Of a stretch of 64,000 nucleotides of DNA, positions 40,501 to 48,101 are shown one piece after another. This DNA comes from Paenibacillus sp. MZ04-78.2 (GTDB taxonomy: Bacteria; Bacillota; Bacilli; Paenibacillales; NBRC-103111). How positions within the stretch are numbered: the first letter of the stretch is position 1; each line of letters opens with the position of its first letter. A program made the position numbers and the translations under genes. The stretch is taken from contig NZ_JANAVJ010000002.1 of assembly GCF_024213375.1 (NCBI RefSeq), positions 62,001 through 126,000 on the forward strand, read 5' to 3'. The notes beneath the pieces were generated by a model that was not told the origin of the DNA, ran no database searches, and saw only the letters and a list, made by a program, of their open reading frames with translations.

Positions 40501-42849
40501 AATATACCATCCCCCCTTCTGCGTCGAGGCGTCGCTGGTCAAGTTAAACATCAGGGAAATCTCTTGGCCTGCGTACGGCTTCAAGTCCACAAACTGCGTT
40601 TTCCAGCCCCCGCTGCTGCCCGTGAAGGTTAATACCGGCTCGAAGGCATCGTCGCTGTTCTTGGAAGCGATGTACACTTTGCCGAAGTCGATATTGTTTT
40701 CCAAATCGTACCACTGCTTAAAGGAAAGCACCGCCCCTTCCGGACTTGACGTAAGATCGATCGGCGGGGCAAGCAGATAGGAGTTGGCGCTGGCCGGATA
40801 CGTGCCGGTCAGATTGGTGGCGATTACCTTTTGCCCGGAATGGGCGCGTCCCGGACCGCTGCTCGGAACGCCCCAAGCCCAAGCGCCCCCTTCGCCTCCC
40901 GTGGTAAAGCCCATATTGTCAGTCTCGAAATCCTGAAAATAGCCCGGCTTGACGCCGCTGGATACCGGAATCTTGTAAACGTTGCCATTAAAGCCGTTGT
41001 TGCCGTAATCGTTCACGCGGAAATAATATTCCAGTCCTTTCGTATCGAGCAGAAACGCGGGGATCGTCGCCTCATAGATACCGTCCTTGCTGTCGCCCGA
41101 CTTGCGCTCCATCGGAATGTACGTGTAATGATCCGTTCCTGCAACTTTGGCAAACAATTCAACAGCGTTCACGGCTACATTATCTTTCGCGCGGGCGGAC
41201 ACCCGGGCATCCAGCCCCTTGAAAACAACGGTTAACGGCGTATGCTCCAATACCGGGGCTTCGTCATCGTCCCCGGCCGTTACGACCTTGCCGGATACCG
41301 TACCGACTCCCTCCAGAACGGACCCGACCGCATCAAGCGCGTTGACGATGCCGTGACCGTATCCGTTGTTCGGCGTGACAGGAAACTGGCTGTCCGTTCG
41401 CTTGGTGGCCGTTTTCATCAGGATTTGCTCGAGTTGATCCACCGTCAGGGAGTGATTGGTTTGCAGCAAAAGCGCGGCAATCGCGCTCGTATGCGGGCCG
41501 GCCATGGAGGTGCCGTTCCAGCCTCCCTCATATTTTCCGCCCGGAACGGAAGAACGGATGTTGACTCCGGGAGCCGATACCTCCGGTTTAATCTCCCCGT
41601 AAGGAGAAGGACCGAGGAGAGATAAATCGGCCAGGTTCTTGTTGATGTCGGTCGCCCCGGTGGCGAATGCTTCGGGATAGTTGCCCGGGTTGGCTACGGA
41701 GCCGGGTCCGCCGGGATTCGTCTCGCGCTTGTTCCCCGCCGAAAATTCGGGGAAAATCTGCGCGTCCCGCCAGGCTTGAACCATAGGCCGGAACCATTCG
41801 TTAAGTCCTCTGCCGCTGCTCCATGAGTTGTTCACGACATCCGGCGCCAGCTCGGGATGAAGATTTCCCTGTGCATCCTTGGGAGCAAGCAGCCACTGCG
41901 CCCCGTCAAGAATAATGGCGTCGCTCGATTTCGGGTTGAAAATGCGCACCGCGATCCATTTGGCGCCGGGAGCTACGCCGATTTTGTTCGTACCGTTCGC
42001 CTCCGAACCGACCATCGTTCCCATCGTATGGGTGCCGTGGCCGTCTCCGTCAGCCGGCAGCGGCGCTTTGCTGTGAGGGTCGTACCAGCTTAGCTCCGGA
42101 TTCACGACGTTCCCGGAAGCATCCAGTCCCCGCCACTTGCTCTGCAGCGCGGGATGCGTGTACTCCACGCCCGAATCCAGGTTGGCCACAACGATGCCTG
42201 TGCCGTCGATGCCTTTGGCCCAAACCTCGGGAGCGTTGACCTGGGAAATGTTCCACTCCACGTTGTCCGGTTTGATTGCATCCGTTTTGGCCTCGGCCTC
42301 TTTGTCGATTTCCGCTTTATCCAGGAATCGCTCTTCGTTCGGCAAAATTTTGTCGACTTCCGGGAGCTGGGCGATATTCTCCATGACGGATTTGCTGCTC
42401 GTTACCGCCATGGCGTTGACAATAAAGAAGCTTTTATAGTCCTTGACTCCTCCCTGCTCAAGCTCATTCTTCAGGTAGCTTTCCAACGATTGCTGCGAGC
42501 TCGAAGCCGTTTCACGGAGCGAGCTGACAACGGAGCTCCGCCTGGCAAGCTTGATTGCGGCCGGCGTGGCCTTCTCCATAGTGAATTTTTGCAGGGCATT
42601 TTCGGAAGCGGCGGCCGTGTCCGCCTGTTCTTTCATTTTCACGAGGTAAGTGACGTATTCGTCATCGGCAAACTGCTTGCTGAGCTTGGGAGAAACTTTT
42701 TCGTCGGCGACGCGGGGAGAGCTGGATTTGAGATCGCTCTTTTGAGAGACGCTTGTGTTGTCGGCACTGGCCGGGTAACTGAAGGTTAGCGAAAGGAGAA
42801 TGGCCATCCCCAGGGAAACATGTTTGCCTAACTTTTTGTGCTTCAACAA
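37516..42849 (-). CDS. bpr: bacillopeptidase F-like multidomain subtilisin, 1777 aa
   Basis: A secreted S8 protease. TTG start at 42849, 11 nt after AAAGGAG. Order: signal peptide (1-29, AILLSLTFSYPASA), I9-type propeptide (about 60-180), catalytic domain with triad Asp225 (NLDSGVEYTHP), His271 (DGHGTHTMG) and Ser448 (GTSMAGPH) and oxyanion SAGN. Then an Ig-like stretch, two 170-residue jelly-roll-like modules (FQDFETDNMGFTT..GGWYIDDLSI, and FHDSFDSNTDNGWTHGG..AGWYIDNFQI) separated by an FN3-like TAPGAPGSLSASADAVGHVTLTW, two carboxypeptidase-regulatory-like domains (TGRYSLNHVAGKFTLKAEAYGYY, YGAFNLDAMEGTYTISVAAKDYYS), Ig-like repeats and a carboxy PKD domain (GSSSRDTDGKIVRYEWRFGDGG). No LPXTG motif, so it is released or wall-associated by other means. 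It degrades extracellular protein; Bpr of B. subtilis is about 1433 long, so this form is extended. Confidence 0.92.
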   Translation of the reverse strand: MLKHKKLGKHVSLGMAILLSLTFSYPASADNTSVSQKSDLKSSSPRVADEKVSPKLSKQFADDEYVTYLVKMKEQADTAAASENALQKFTMEKATPAAIKLARRSSVVSSLRETASSSQQSLESYLKNELEQGGVKDYKSFFIVNAMAVTSSKSVMENIAQLPEVDKILPNEERFLDKAEIDKEAEAKTDAIKPDNVEWNISQVNAPEVWAKGIDGTGIVVANLDSGVEYTHPALQSKWRGLDASGNVVNPELSWYDPHSKAPLPADGDGHGTHTMGTMVGSEANGTNKIGVAPGAKWIAVRIFNPKSSDAIILDGAQWLLAPKDAQGNLHPELAPDVVNNSWSSGRGLNEWFRPMVQAWRDAQIFPEFSAGNKRETNPGGPGSVANPGNYPEAFATGATDINKNLADLSLLGPSPYGEIKPEVSAPGVNIRSSVPGGKYEGGWNGTSMAGPHTSAIAALLLQTNHSLTVDQLEQILMKTATKRTDSQFPVTPNNGYGHGIVNALDAVGSVLEGVGTVSGKVVTAGDDDEAPVLEHTPLTVVFKGLDARVSARAKDNVAVNAVELFAKVAGTDHYTYIPMERKSGDSKDGIYEATIPAFLLDTKGLEYYFRVNDYGNNGFNGNVYKIPVSSGVKPGYFQDFETDNMGFTTGGEGGAWAWGVPSSGPGRAHSGQKVIATNLTGTYPASANSYLLAPPIDLTSSPEGAVLSFKQWYDLENNIDFGKVYIASKNSDDAFEPVLTFTGSSGGWKTQFVDLKPYAGQEISLMFNLTSDASTQKGGWYIDDLSIQPPDRTAPGAPGSLSASADAVGHVTLTWTPPADEDLRQYKVYRSTRSGAGYEAIGTVTSATYTDTNTVENTTYYYTVTAQDYSGNESVKSNEASLTVRRPTVLFHDSFDSNTDNGWTHGGAKDEWGRGAPTAPGPAEAVSRPNVWGTDLDGTYENNADASLVSPTINLTNVTNATLTFQHWFEIESGYDYGYVEISTNGGDTWSELGKFSHSTNGKQWSPVTYNLDKYTGKEAQIRFRLKSDNSVSKAGWYIDNFQILNVTTTVQTPNTAPELNLQKPKPEYGNPLYKITRTEKSEFKPAVNNGSIGTESLPASATVTVLETGRSVKTDASTGRYSLNHVAGKFTLKAEAYGYYPRTQSVTITDGTDVKANFNLEAIPHGQINGAVTDERTGQPIAGAVVLLLEDPRIAPVTTNVYGAFNLDAMEGTYTISVAAKDYYSKTAKVTVTPKGAVELPVALKPFIGFPGEIAYDDGTPENARAFNAPDNAWAVRMTPESGAAQVTGVSLRFWNTEWPKPGGTAFQYAIYDASGKGGAPGRLLAGPFDGTALRNNQWTTMDLAEPVTVQGDFYVVYIQPAANPNSPGLGTDENGKNALRSWQRVRGVWSATPKKDGNYMIRAIVRYPVNAPVITSPADDFYTKQPTIAVNGTSPANGATVRLYNGTELAGTAAVQNGQFSLTAQLKPGPNLLSAEALVSGKATDRSEPVTVTLDQTPPELVVISPLEGARTNSEALHVTGTVRDEFLGTLTVNGQRAEIGSDRTFAHRILINPGKNLVTVTAKDLADNETTVTRAVYVDLSLPKINNLSPAADVRLKAGEPLHVSFDSAPGLNASFRVEVPLLLSSMARNEIPLTETRPGHYEGTYQTPSTLGLNGGVVVVRVWDRAGNQAEFEAPGQVYVTGTQPPANVSPVAAISAPDTAKKQQQITFNGSSSRDTDGKIVRYEWRFGDGGTATGVKARHRFTTAGTYTVQLTVTDNKGAQHTAVHKITIK

Positions 42850-43049
42850 AATTCATCCGCTCCTTTGACTTGGTTTCAGCAATTCGTAGCATCCTCCAGA
42901 GAGAACATCTGCGATCTGGTTGCTTGCAAGTCATGCCTTACCGGAATGAGAGTTGGCGAACAATCACCTCCAAGCAGGGACGGGGCAAGGAATTCGTTAG
43001 ACGGAGCATATCCCTATGAAATTTTAGTAGAGTAAGCGATAATGATGAT

Positions 43050-43078
43050 AGTATAATATTGTAAAATAATATATACAA
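43050..43078 (-). promoter_or_regulatory. probable sigma-A promoter of bpr
   Basis: On the minus strand TTGTAT (43078-43073), 17-bp spacer, TATACT (43055-43050), in an AT-rich stretch. Confidence 0.6.
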
Positions 43079-43131
43079 GAACAATTGTGTAAATATATAC
43101 AATAAAATAAAAAAATGGTATGCAAGCACTA

Positions 43132-43176
43132 CAAAAAAGCGCCCAAGAGATCGGAAACGGTCCCTTCGAGCGCTTG
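43132..43176 (-). terminator. terminator after bdbC
   Basis: AAGCGC and GCGCTT arms enclosing an inner partly paired region, with T6 on the minus strand; about 130 bp past the bdbC stop. Confidence 0.65.
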
Positions 43177-43307
43177 AATAGGTTCAATGTGTCTTTATTA
43201 CCATACTTTCGACAGCTTATTCACCGATATTTCGGCAGCCAATCGCCATGAGCCTCGATCAGATCGTCCGCATAGCGCCATTTTCGTGTGGAGAGATGTA
43301 AATCGTC

Positions 43308-43736
43308 TTATTTCTTTTCAGCTACCCACATCAAAATTTGCAGAACCGTGATCAGCACGAATGCGACCAGCGCCAGAAACGGAATCGTCACAAACCCGAA
43401 CCAATCGATATAGTCCAAGTCGCACGGAACCAAGCCGCACGCGGCTGCTCCGGTCTTGAACCAGTCGGTCTTCTGCATGAGGAAATGGTATAACGAAATG
43501 CCCCCGCCCCAAATGGACAGCGGCAGAACATACAGGTACATATGTCGTTCTTTGCGGACGGCTGCGATGCCCAATATAATCACGAGCGGATACATCAGGA
43601 TGCGCTGGTACCAGCACAGCTTGCATGGGGTAAACTGCATAATCTCCGAAAAATACAGGCTCCCCAGCGTAGCCGTGAGCGCCACAACCCATGACAGATG
43701 GTGCCCGTTCTCCCGAATGGTCTGTTTCCAATTCAA
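43308..43736 (-). CDS. bdbC: BdbC/DsbB family thiol-disulfide oxidoreductase
   Basis: 142 residues, four membrane helices. Redox cysteines are placed as in DsbB: FTPCKLCWYQRILMYP (C-x2-C) after helix 1 and ACGLVPCDLDYIDWFGF (C-x4-C) in the second periplasmic-side loop. It re-oxidises a BdbD-type thiol oxidase and passes electrons to quinone, enabling disulfide formation in exported proteins. TTG start at 43736, 8 nt after AGGGAGAG. No bdbD neighbour is visible in the window. After the stop codon the same frame stays open for 28 codons with a protein-like sequence. Confidence 0.93.
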   Translation of the reverse strand: MNWKQTIRENGHHLSWVVALTATLGSLYFSEIMQFTPCKLCWYQRILMYPLVIILGIAAVRKERHMYLYVLPLSIWGGGISLYHFLMQKTDWFKTGAAACGLVPCDLDYIDWFGFVTIPFLALVAFVLITVLQILMWVAEKK

Positions 43737-43798
43737 TCGTCCATCTCTCCCTTCATTTTGTCTACATCATATCAAAACTGACGGAGGTGTACCATTAC

Positions 43799-43930
43799 AT
43801 GGCTCACATCTATCACGAGGCGGCGTTTAACCCTCACCCCGGCAAAGTGCTATTCGCAGACCACGCCCGGTCCGCAGCGCAGCACAAGGTCGGACCGCAG
43901 GCTTGGAGTATCATTTGGTGCATACGGTAG
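43799..43930 (+). CDS. possible small protein (43 aa)
   Basis: An ATG with GGAGGTG 9 nt upstream opens a frame starting MAHIYHEAAFNPHPGKVLFADH and ending IIWCIR. It is divergent from bdbC. No membrane helix, no known motif; His and Asp rich. The binding site is good, which is the main reason to list it; coding cannot be proved from sequence. Confidence 0.4.
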   Translation: MAHIYHEAAFNPHPGKVLFADHARSAAQHKVGPQAWSIIWCIR

Positions 43931-43981
43931 TTTCGGGCCGGGGGGGAATTTTCGCCGCCTGCCTAGCGATCCCAAACGAAA

Positions 43982-44032
43982 ATAAGCGGACAGCCGCTTT
44001 CACAGTCGAAGGCGCTGCCCGCTTATATTTTA
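43982..44032. terminator. bidirectional terminator
   Basis: Arms ATAAGCGG-CAGC and GCTG-CCGCTTAT with A/T-rich flanks, downstream of the dehydrogenase gene (minus) and the small plus-strand frame. Confidence 0.75.
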
Positions 44033-44061
44033 TTTTCCATGTATATTAAAACAACACGCCC

Positions 44062-45279
44062 TTACACCGAGAAGCTGTACGCCACCTCTTCCGCTTCGTG
44101 CCGGACCAGTCCGGTCCATTGCTCCCGCGGGACAAGATCGACGACGGCTTTGACGGCGATCCGGCCGAAATCCAGCTGCGGCACCTGCTCAAGCGTCAGC
44201 CGGTCGGTCATCAGCCTGCCCAGCAGGCCGGGAAAGCGGGCTTCCATCTGCTTCAACCGGTACAGCCCGGTTTCAAAGTCCTTGCGCGACGCGTTCACCG
44301 AGCCAAGCACGCATTTGTTCTCCAGCACCAGCTCCTGGTTAATCTGATCGGAGGAAATCCGAATGCTCCGGTTGCCCGGGGTCACGCCGAGGAGCGCCAG
44401 CACGCCGTTTGGCCCCATGGCGGCCATCGCGTCAAACGCGAGCGGGCTGTAGCCTGTGCATTCGAAGATGAGGTCTGCGCGCCGGCCGTTTCGCTGCAGG
44501 AACGCTCCCAACGCGGATATGGCAGGAGCGCTCCCGGACCCCGCCGGGGCGGCTGCTTCGTCTTCCGCCTGCGCGTACATCGCTCCGCAGGCCCGCACGA
44601 GCTCGGCCCCGATCGAATCGTCCGGCGACTTGGACCATACCACGGTATCCAGACCCAGACACCGGCACGTTAGCGCAGCAAGCAGCCCAAGCGGTCCCGA
44701 GCCGAGCACTACAGCCGTCCTCGGCTGCCAGACAAGCCGCTGCTGAATGCGCTGCACCTCGTTCCACACTTTCTCGACAATGCTCTGCGGCTCGGCCAAG
44801 ATCCCGAAGGCAAGACTTCCCGCGGGCACCTTGACCAAATATCTCGTGTCCTCGACATAATAGTCCGACAAATACCCGTGTGCGCCGCGGATGCCGCGTT
44901 CCGTATACTGCCCCGTTTCGCAGAAGTCCTGCTGCCCGTTGCGGCAGTTGACGCATCCCGGGTCCGCGCACGGCCTGCGCACCAAGGCGCAGACCGCGTC
45001 TCCCGGCACGAATCCCGTGGCCGGGTCCGCTTCTTCCACGACGCCGAGCGATTCGTGCCCGATCGTCAGCGACGTTTCGCCCGCCGGCGGCACGCCGTAC
45101 TTTTCGCTCATGATCTCGCGGTCCGTCCCGTCAAGGCCGATGCAGAGCACGCGGACGAGCACGTCCGTCTTCGTCTGCCGCACGGGACGCTCAATCTCGA
45201 CCAGCTCCAGCTTCGGCTGCCCCACTCCGGCTTCCGCTCCGCCCGCAGGCGTCAGGCCGGTTAAGCGCACCGCCTTCAT
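44062..45279 (-). CDS. glucose 1-dehydrogenase-like medium-chain dehydrogenase
   Basis: 405 residues. Zinc-type MDR protein that looks like archaeal-type glucose dehydrogenase: LCIGLDGTDREIMSEKYG and LTIGHESLGVVEE in the catalytic domain, structural zinc lobe CADPGCVNCRNGQQDFC, and the nucleotide-binding VVLGSGPLGLLAAL. In Thermoplasma, Sulfolobus and Haloferax enzymes these blocks bind glucose, zinc and NADP. The catalytic Cys of alcohol dehydrogenases is replaced by GLDGTD as in glucose dehydrogenases. ATG 45279 overlaps the stop of the upstream GH15 gene (ATGA) and has AGGAGAG 5 nt before. It would oxidise free glucose to gluconolactone. Confidence 0.85.
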   Translation of the reverse strand: MKAVRLTGLTPAGGAEAGVGQPKLELVEIERPVRQTKTDVLVRVLCIGLDGTDREIMSEKYGVPPAGETSLTIGHESLGVVEEADPATGFVPGDAVCALVRRPCADPGCVNCRNGQQDFCETGQYTERGIRGAHGYLSDYYVEDTRYLVKVPAGSLAFGILAEPQSIVEKVWNEVQRIQQRLVWQPRTAVVLGSGPLGLLAALTCRCLGLDTVVWSKSPDDSIGAELVRACGAMYAQAEDEAAAPAGSGSAPAISALGAFLQRNGRRADLIFECTGYSPLAFDAMAAMGPNGVLALLGVTPGNRSIRISSDQINQELVLENKCVLGSVNASRKDFETGLYRLKQMEARFPGLLGRLMTDRLTLEQVPQLDFGRIAVKAVVDLVPREQWTGLVRHEAEEVAYSFSV

Positions 45280-47315
45280 CGCTTCTCTCCTGTCGCATGG
45301 AGCAGCTTCGCGTCGCTCTGATCCTCGCGGCCGCGTTCCCGGTGCCGGAACAGCTTCAGCTTCGACAAGTATTCCTGCACCACCTTGACGAACGTCGCAT
45401 GGGACCAGGTCAGCGGCGAAACGGACATCGGCTCGCCGCTGAACGGATGCACCTGCTCGGCCAAAATCCCCGAAGGCAGCGCATGGCTCATCGTCCATCG
45501 CAGCAAATCCGCCGCCTCCTTCAGCTCCTCTTCGCCCTTCGCCGTGGCAATCACGTATTCCGCATACCAGAGCGTGCAAATAAACCACGGATTGCCCGGC
45601 ACCTTGGTGACATCCTTCGTCACCTGATGATAATAATCGTTGGAATACCGGGCGAGCCCTCCCACGTCCGTCTGCACCCAAAGCTGCTGACGGATCGCTT
45701 TCATGGTAGAAACGACCCGCGGATCGTCCGGCGCAAACATCCCGAAGTCGAATATTGCGTACATGCTCGCATCCAGCGTCAAATCCGGCTCGTACGCCTG
45801 CTTCTCGTCATTCCAATAGAGCGAACGAATAAACCGCTGCTCCTGCTCGGAATAAAGCGAGTGCTCCACCGCCTGCTTTACGTTGCCCGCCTTATCCCGG
45901 TAGTGCAGCGCCCTCAGTTTATCCCCGAAATGCTCGGCGAAGCCCGCAGCGGCAAGCAACCCCGCATAGACGCTCGCGACCGTGAACAAATGCACGCCGT
46001 AGCGTTCTTCCCACAGGTCGTACGAGGGCAGCGGCAATCCGGAAGCATCGGTATAACGCGCCATAAAATCGGCCGCAGGCAGGACGAGATTGTCGTAGTC
46101 GTCGCGCGCTTCGTCCAGCGTCCGGGCCAGCCGGTGATGATGCCACAGCGCGAACAGCACAAGCGCCGTCTCGTCCTCCTGGATGGCAAGCTGCTTCTCA
46201 CCGCGGGCATTGACCCACGGGTGCCAGCTCGAACCGACGGAGCCGTCCGGGTTGTACTTGTGGAGCAAGTAGCCGTCCTCCGACAATCCCCGCTTGCAAA
46301 ACTGGAAAAATCGTTTCGTCAGCGCATGATAACCGCTTCGGTCAAGCGCATGCGCAATCAGCGCGCCGTCCCGCGGCCACATATACGAGTACGTGTCGCG
46401 CGCAAACTTCAAAATGTCCGAATCGTTGGCGGCCAAAATGGCCCCCCGGTTGTCCGTGTTCGTGCGGACCACGAGCAGACTCCGCTTGTAGAAGGAAGCC
46501 ATGTCCGGCTCAAGCAGCTTCAAATCGTGCCGGTCGTGTCCGAGCCACTGTCCCCAGTAATTGTATGTGCGTTGCAGCAGCGCATGCGGCGTAGCCGACC
46601 GGACCGTGCGCTCCAGCTTGCGGATTTCCTGATCGCCCCGGGCGAAGCAAATCCAGAACCAAGCCTCCTTCGCCCCCTTGGCCGGTACGCGCAAGGCCAG
46701 CTCGACCGTTCCGTCAACCGATCCTTGCGCAATCGGATTGCCGCCGAGCCGCCCGTCTTCCGCATCCCGCCATGTTCCTTCGAGCCGGTTCATTTCCTTT
46801 TGCCCGGTTGCGTACGAAGTAACCCCTGCCTCCTTCTGATCCTGCCTCTGGCACGACAACGATAAGTACCGATGCCCCTTGTAAAAGACAAGCGATCTCA
46901 GTTCCGGGTCGTAGTATACCGTATCGCCCACGCCGTTGCCGTACATATGCAGATCCAGATGGAAATACAGCTTCACCTCGCGTTCCAGGTCCCAGTCGTT
47001 TTCCACGACCACCTTGCGGATGAATACATTCTCCTGCACGTCCACGCCGTCGCGGAGCTGCAGCTTGAGGCCGAGCCGCTCGTGCGTGCAGGCGACGTTC
47101 GTAATCATGGTGTCGTTCAAATAGCCGGACTGCTTCTTCAGCTCCGGATGGTCGATCCAGAAAAAATCTTCCGCCGTCCACACGCCAAAATGCGATAAAT
47201 GATCGAGCGCTTGATTCTCCTGACCCACATAAGGGAAATAAACATCACGAACATTGTAATGGACGTCAAAATTAATAAGCACATTGCCGTTGCCTATAGG
47301 CAAATCACGGGCCAT
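45276..47315 (-). CDS. GH15 glucoamylase/trehalase-type glycoside hydrolase, 679 aa
   Basis: A bacterial-type GH15 enzyme: amino-terminal beta-sandwich (GNGNVLINFDVHYNVRDVYFPYVGQENQ) and an alpha/alpha barrel. General acid Glu is in SYDLWEERYGVHLFT; the catalytic base Glu is in GILAEQVHPFSGEPMSVSPLTWSHA; YMWPRDGALIAHALDR is the family's substrate loop. Members release glucose from alpha-glucans or, in several bacteria and archaea, split trehalose. No signal peptide, so it works on intracellular substrate. Start ATG 47315 after AAGGGGATG. Stop overlaps the glucose dehydrogenase start, giving a two-step pathway from stored glucan or trehalose to gluconate. The shared promoter was not pinned down. 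Confidence 0.9.
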   Translation of the reverse strand: MARDLPIGNGNVLINFDVHYNVRDVYFPYVGQENQALDHLSHFGVWTAEDFFWIDHPELKKQSGYLNDTMITNVACTHERLGLKLQLRDGVDVQENVFIRKVVVENDWDLEREVKLYFHLDLHMYGNGVGDTVYYDPELRSLVFYKGHRYLSLSCQRQDQKEAGVTSYATGQKEMNRLEGTWRDAEDGRLGGNPIAQGSVDGTVELALRVPAKGAKEAWFWICFARGDQEIRKLERTVRSATPHALLQRTYNYWGQWLGHDRHDLKLLEPDMASFYKRSLLVVRTNTDNRGAILAANDSDILKFARDTYSYMWPRDGALIAHALDRSGYHALTKRFFQFCKRGLSEDGYLLHKYNPDGSVGSSWHPWVNARGEKQLAIQEDETALVLFALWHHHRLARTLDEARDDYDNLVLPAADFMARYTDASGLPLPSYDLWEERYGVHLFTVASVYAGLLAAAGFAEHFGDKLRALHYRDKAGNVKQAVEHSLYSEQEQRFIRSLYWNDEKQAYEPDLTLDASMYAIFDFGMFAPDDPRVVSTMKAIRQQLWVQTDVGGLARYSNDYYHQVTKDVTKVPGNPWFICTLWYAEYVIATAKGEEELKEAADLLRWTMSHALPSGILAEQVHPFSGEPMSVSPLTWSHATFVKVVQEYLSKLKLFRHRERGREDQSDAKLLHATGEKR

Positions 47316-47435
47316 AACGTCTTCATCCCCTTCCTACTCATCCTAATTTTCCCCATGAGTGGAAGGAATTTATGCATTCGACATAAAAACCCTTCGCATC
47401 CTTGGTATATTATGGTATACTAAGGTAAATACATG

Positions 47436-47465
47436 AAAAGGCCGACCTGTAAAGGCCAGCCTTTG
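47436..47465 (-). terminator. terminator after the 145-residue gene
   Basis: Arms built on AAAGGC..GCCTTT, imperfect, with T4 on the minus strand. Confidence 0.55.
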
Positions 47466-47494
47466 GTATGAAAATGGTTATGGGCAGGTGCCGC

Positions 47495-47932
47495 TTATTT
47501 GCGTTTTCTTCCGTGTTTCACTAAGGTCATGCGACGGGTGTGGCGCAGCCAGGAGTAATAAGCTTTCAGATCACGAAGTTGAATATCCTGAGACACGCGG
47601 CCCAAGAACGTAACGACAATCATTTTATGAAGAGGATTGCCTGCGATATCGGTTTCATCCTTCAATTCGATAAACTCGGCGACCATCACAAGGTCCTCGT
47701 CAATCAGGTAAACGTCTTTTTCATTTGCATAATAAGGTTGGACTTTACAGTTTTTCAGTCTTTCCCACAAAAAGGAGCAAATATGCCCAATTCCGCCCTG
47801 CTCGTTCTCCACCCGCTCCGACCATCGGCTGAGCGCATGGCTGGTAATGACAATATCTGCTACTTTATAACCATTAAATTCAATAAAGTAAGGTTCGTAG
47901 GTGCTCCAACGGTTCATAACTTTGTCTCTCAT
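47495..47932 (-). CDS. unknown protein divergent from XRE-LytTR regulator (145 aa)
   Basis: Start at 47932, after AAAGGGGGTGGGA; the frame extends to 48007. Sequence begins MRDKVMNRWSTYEPYFIEF and contains VITSHALSRWSERVENEQ, then DVYLIDEDLVMVAEFIELKDETD and MIVVTFLGRVSQDIQLRD, ending with a very basic LVKHGRKRK. The short HAxxRxxER element plus strand-rich body is reminiscent of small DUF4258/BrnT-like RNase-type folds, but similarity is slight and I do not claim it. Strong promoter at 47979-48007 on the minus strand overlaps a palindrome, and the regulator is read the other way, so control by that regulator is likely. Confidence 0.75.
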   Translation of the reverse strand: MRDKVMNRWSTYEPYFIEFNGYKVADIVITSHALSRWSERVENEQGGIGHICSFLWERLKNCKVQPYYANEKDVYLIDEDLVMVAEFIELKDETDIAGNPLHKMIVVTFLGRVSQDIQLRDLKAYYSWLRHTRRMTLVKHGRKRK

Positions 47933-47968
47933 TACAATCCCACCCCCTTTTGTAACGCTAAAAAAGTG

Positions 47969-47987
47969 TACTACTTCTAATGTAGTA
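47969..47987. promoter_or_regulatory. candidate operator overlapping the -10 element
   Basis: Perfect inverted repeat TACTAC-7-GTAGTA. It covers the -10 of the minus-strand promoter, so a bound repressor would block it. The XRE-LytTR protein encoded beside it is the obvious candidate. Confidence 0.55.
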
Positions 47988-48007
47988 TTCGTATTACATA
48001 GAGTCAA
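47979..48007 (-). promoter_or_regulatory. sigma-A promoter of the 145-residue gene
   Basis: On the minus strand TTGACT (48007-48002), 17-bp spacer, TACATT (47984-47979). Confidence 0.7.
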
Positions 48008-48101
48008 GAGGCAGACATATCATATAAACGCTTTTTTAGAAATTGCTATTTCCTTTCATACGTTTGTCCATTACAATAGTTTCAGAGAGGAGTGACCAGG
48101 T

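Larger units (their letters stand above)
42850..43307. other. 458-bp region between bpr and bdbC
   Basis: Holds the bpr leader (about 190 nt, 42850-43043) with local hairpins such as CCAGA/TCTGG and GCTTG/CAAGC, a very AT-rich promoter zone (43020-43130), and the bdbC terminator. A 24-codon frame at 43009-42938 on the minus strand (starting MLRLTNSLPRPC) lies in the leader; it has no clear binding site. No known riboswitch recognised. Confidence 0.4.

Noticed and set aside
42850-43043. Riboswitch in the bpr leader
   Set aside because: Hairpins are present but no conserved aptamer blocks of any class I know were found.
45297-46865. 522-codon plus-strand frame opposite the GH15 gene
   Set aside because: Shadow of a gene with intact catalytic residues; Arg/Leu/Pro composition is not protein-like.
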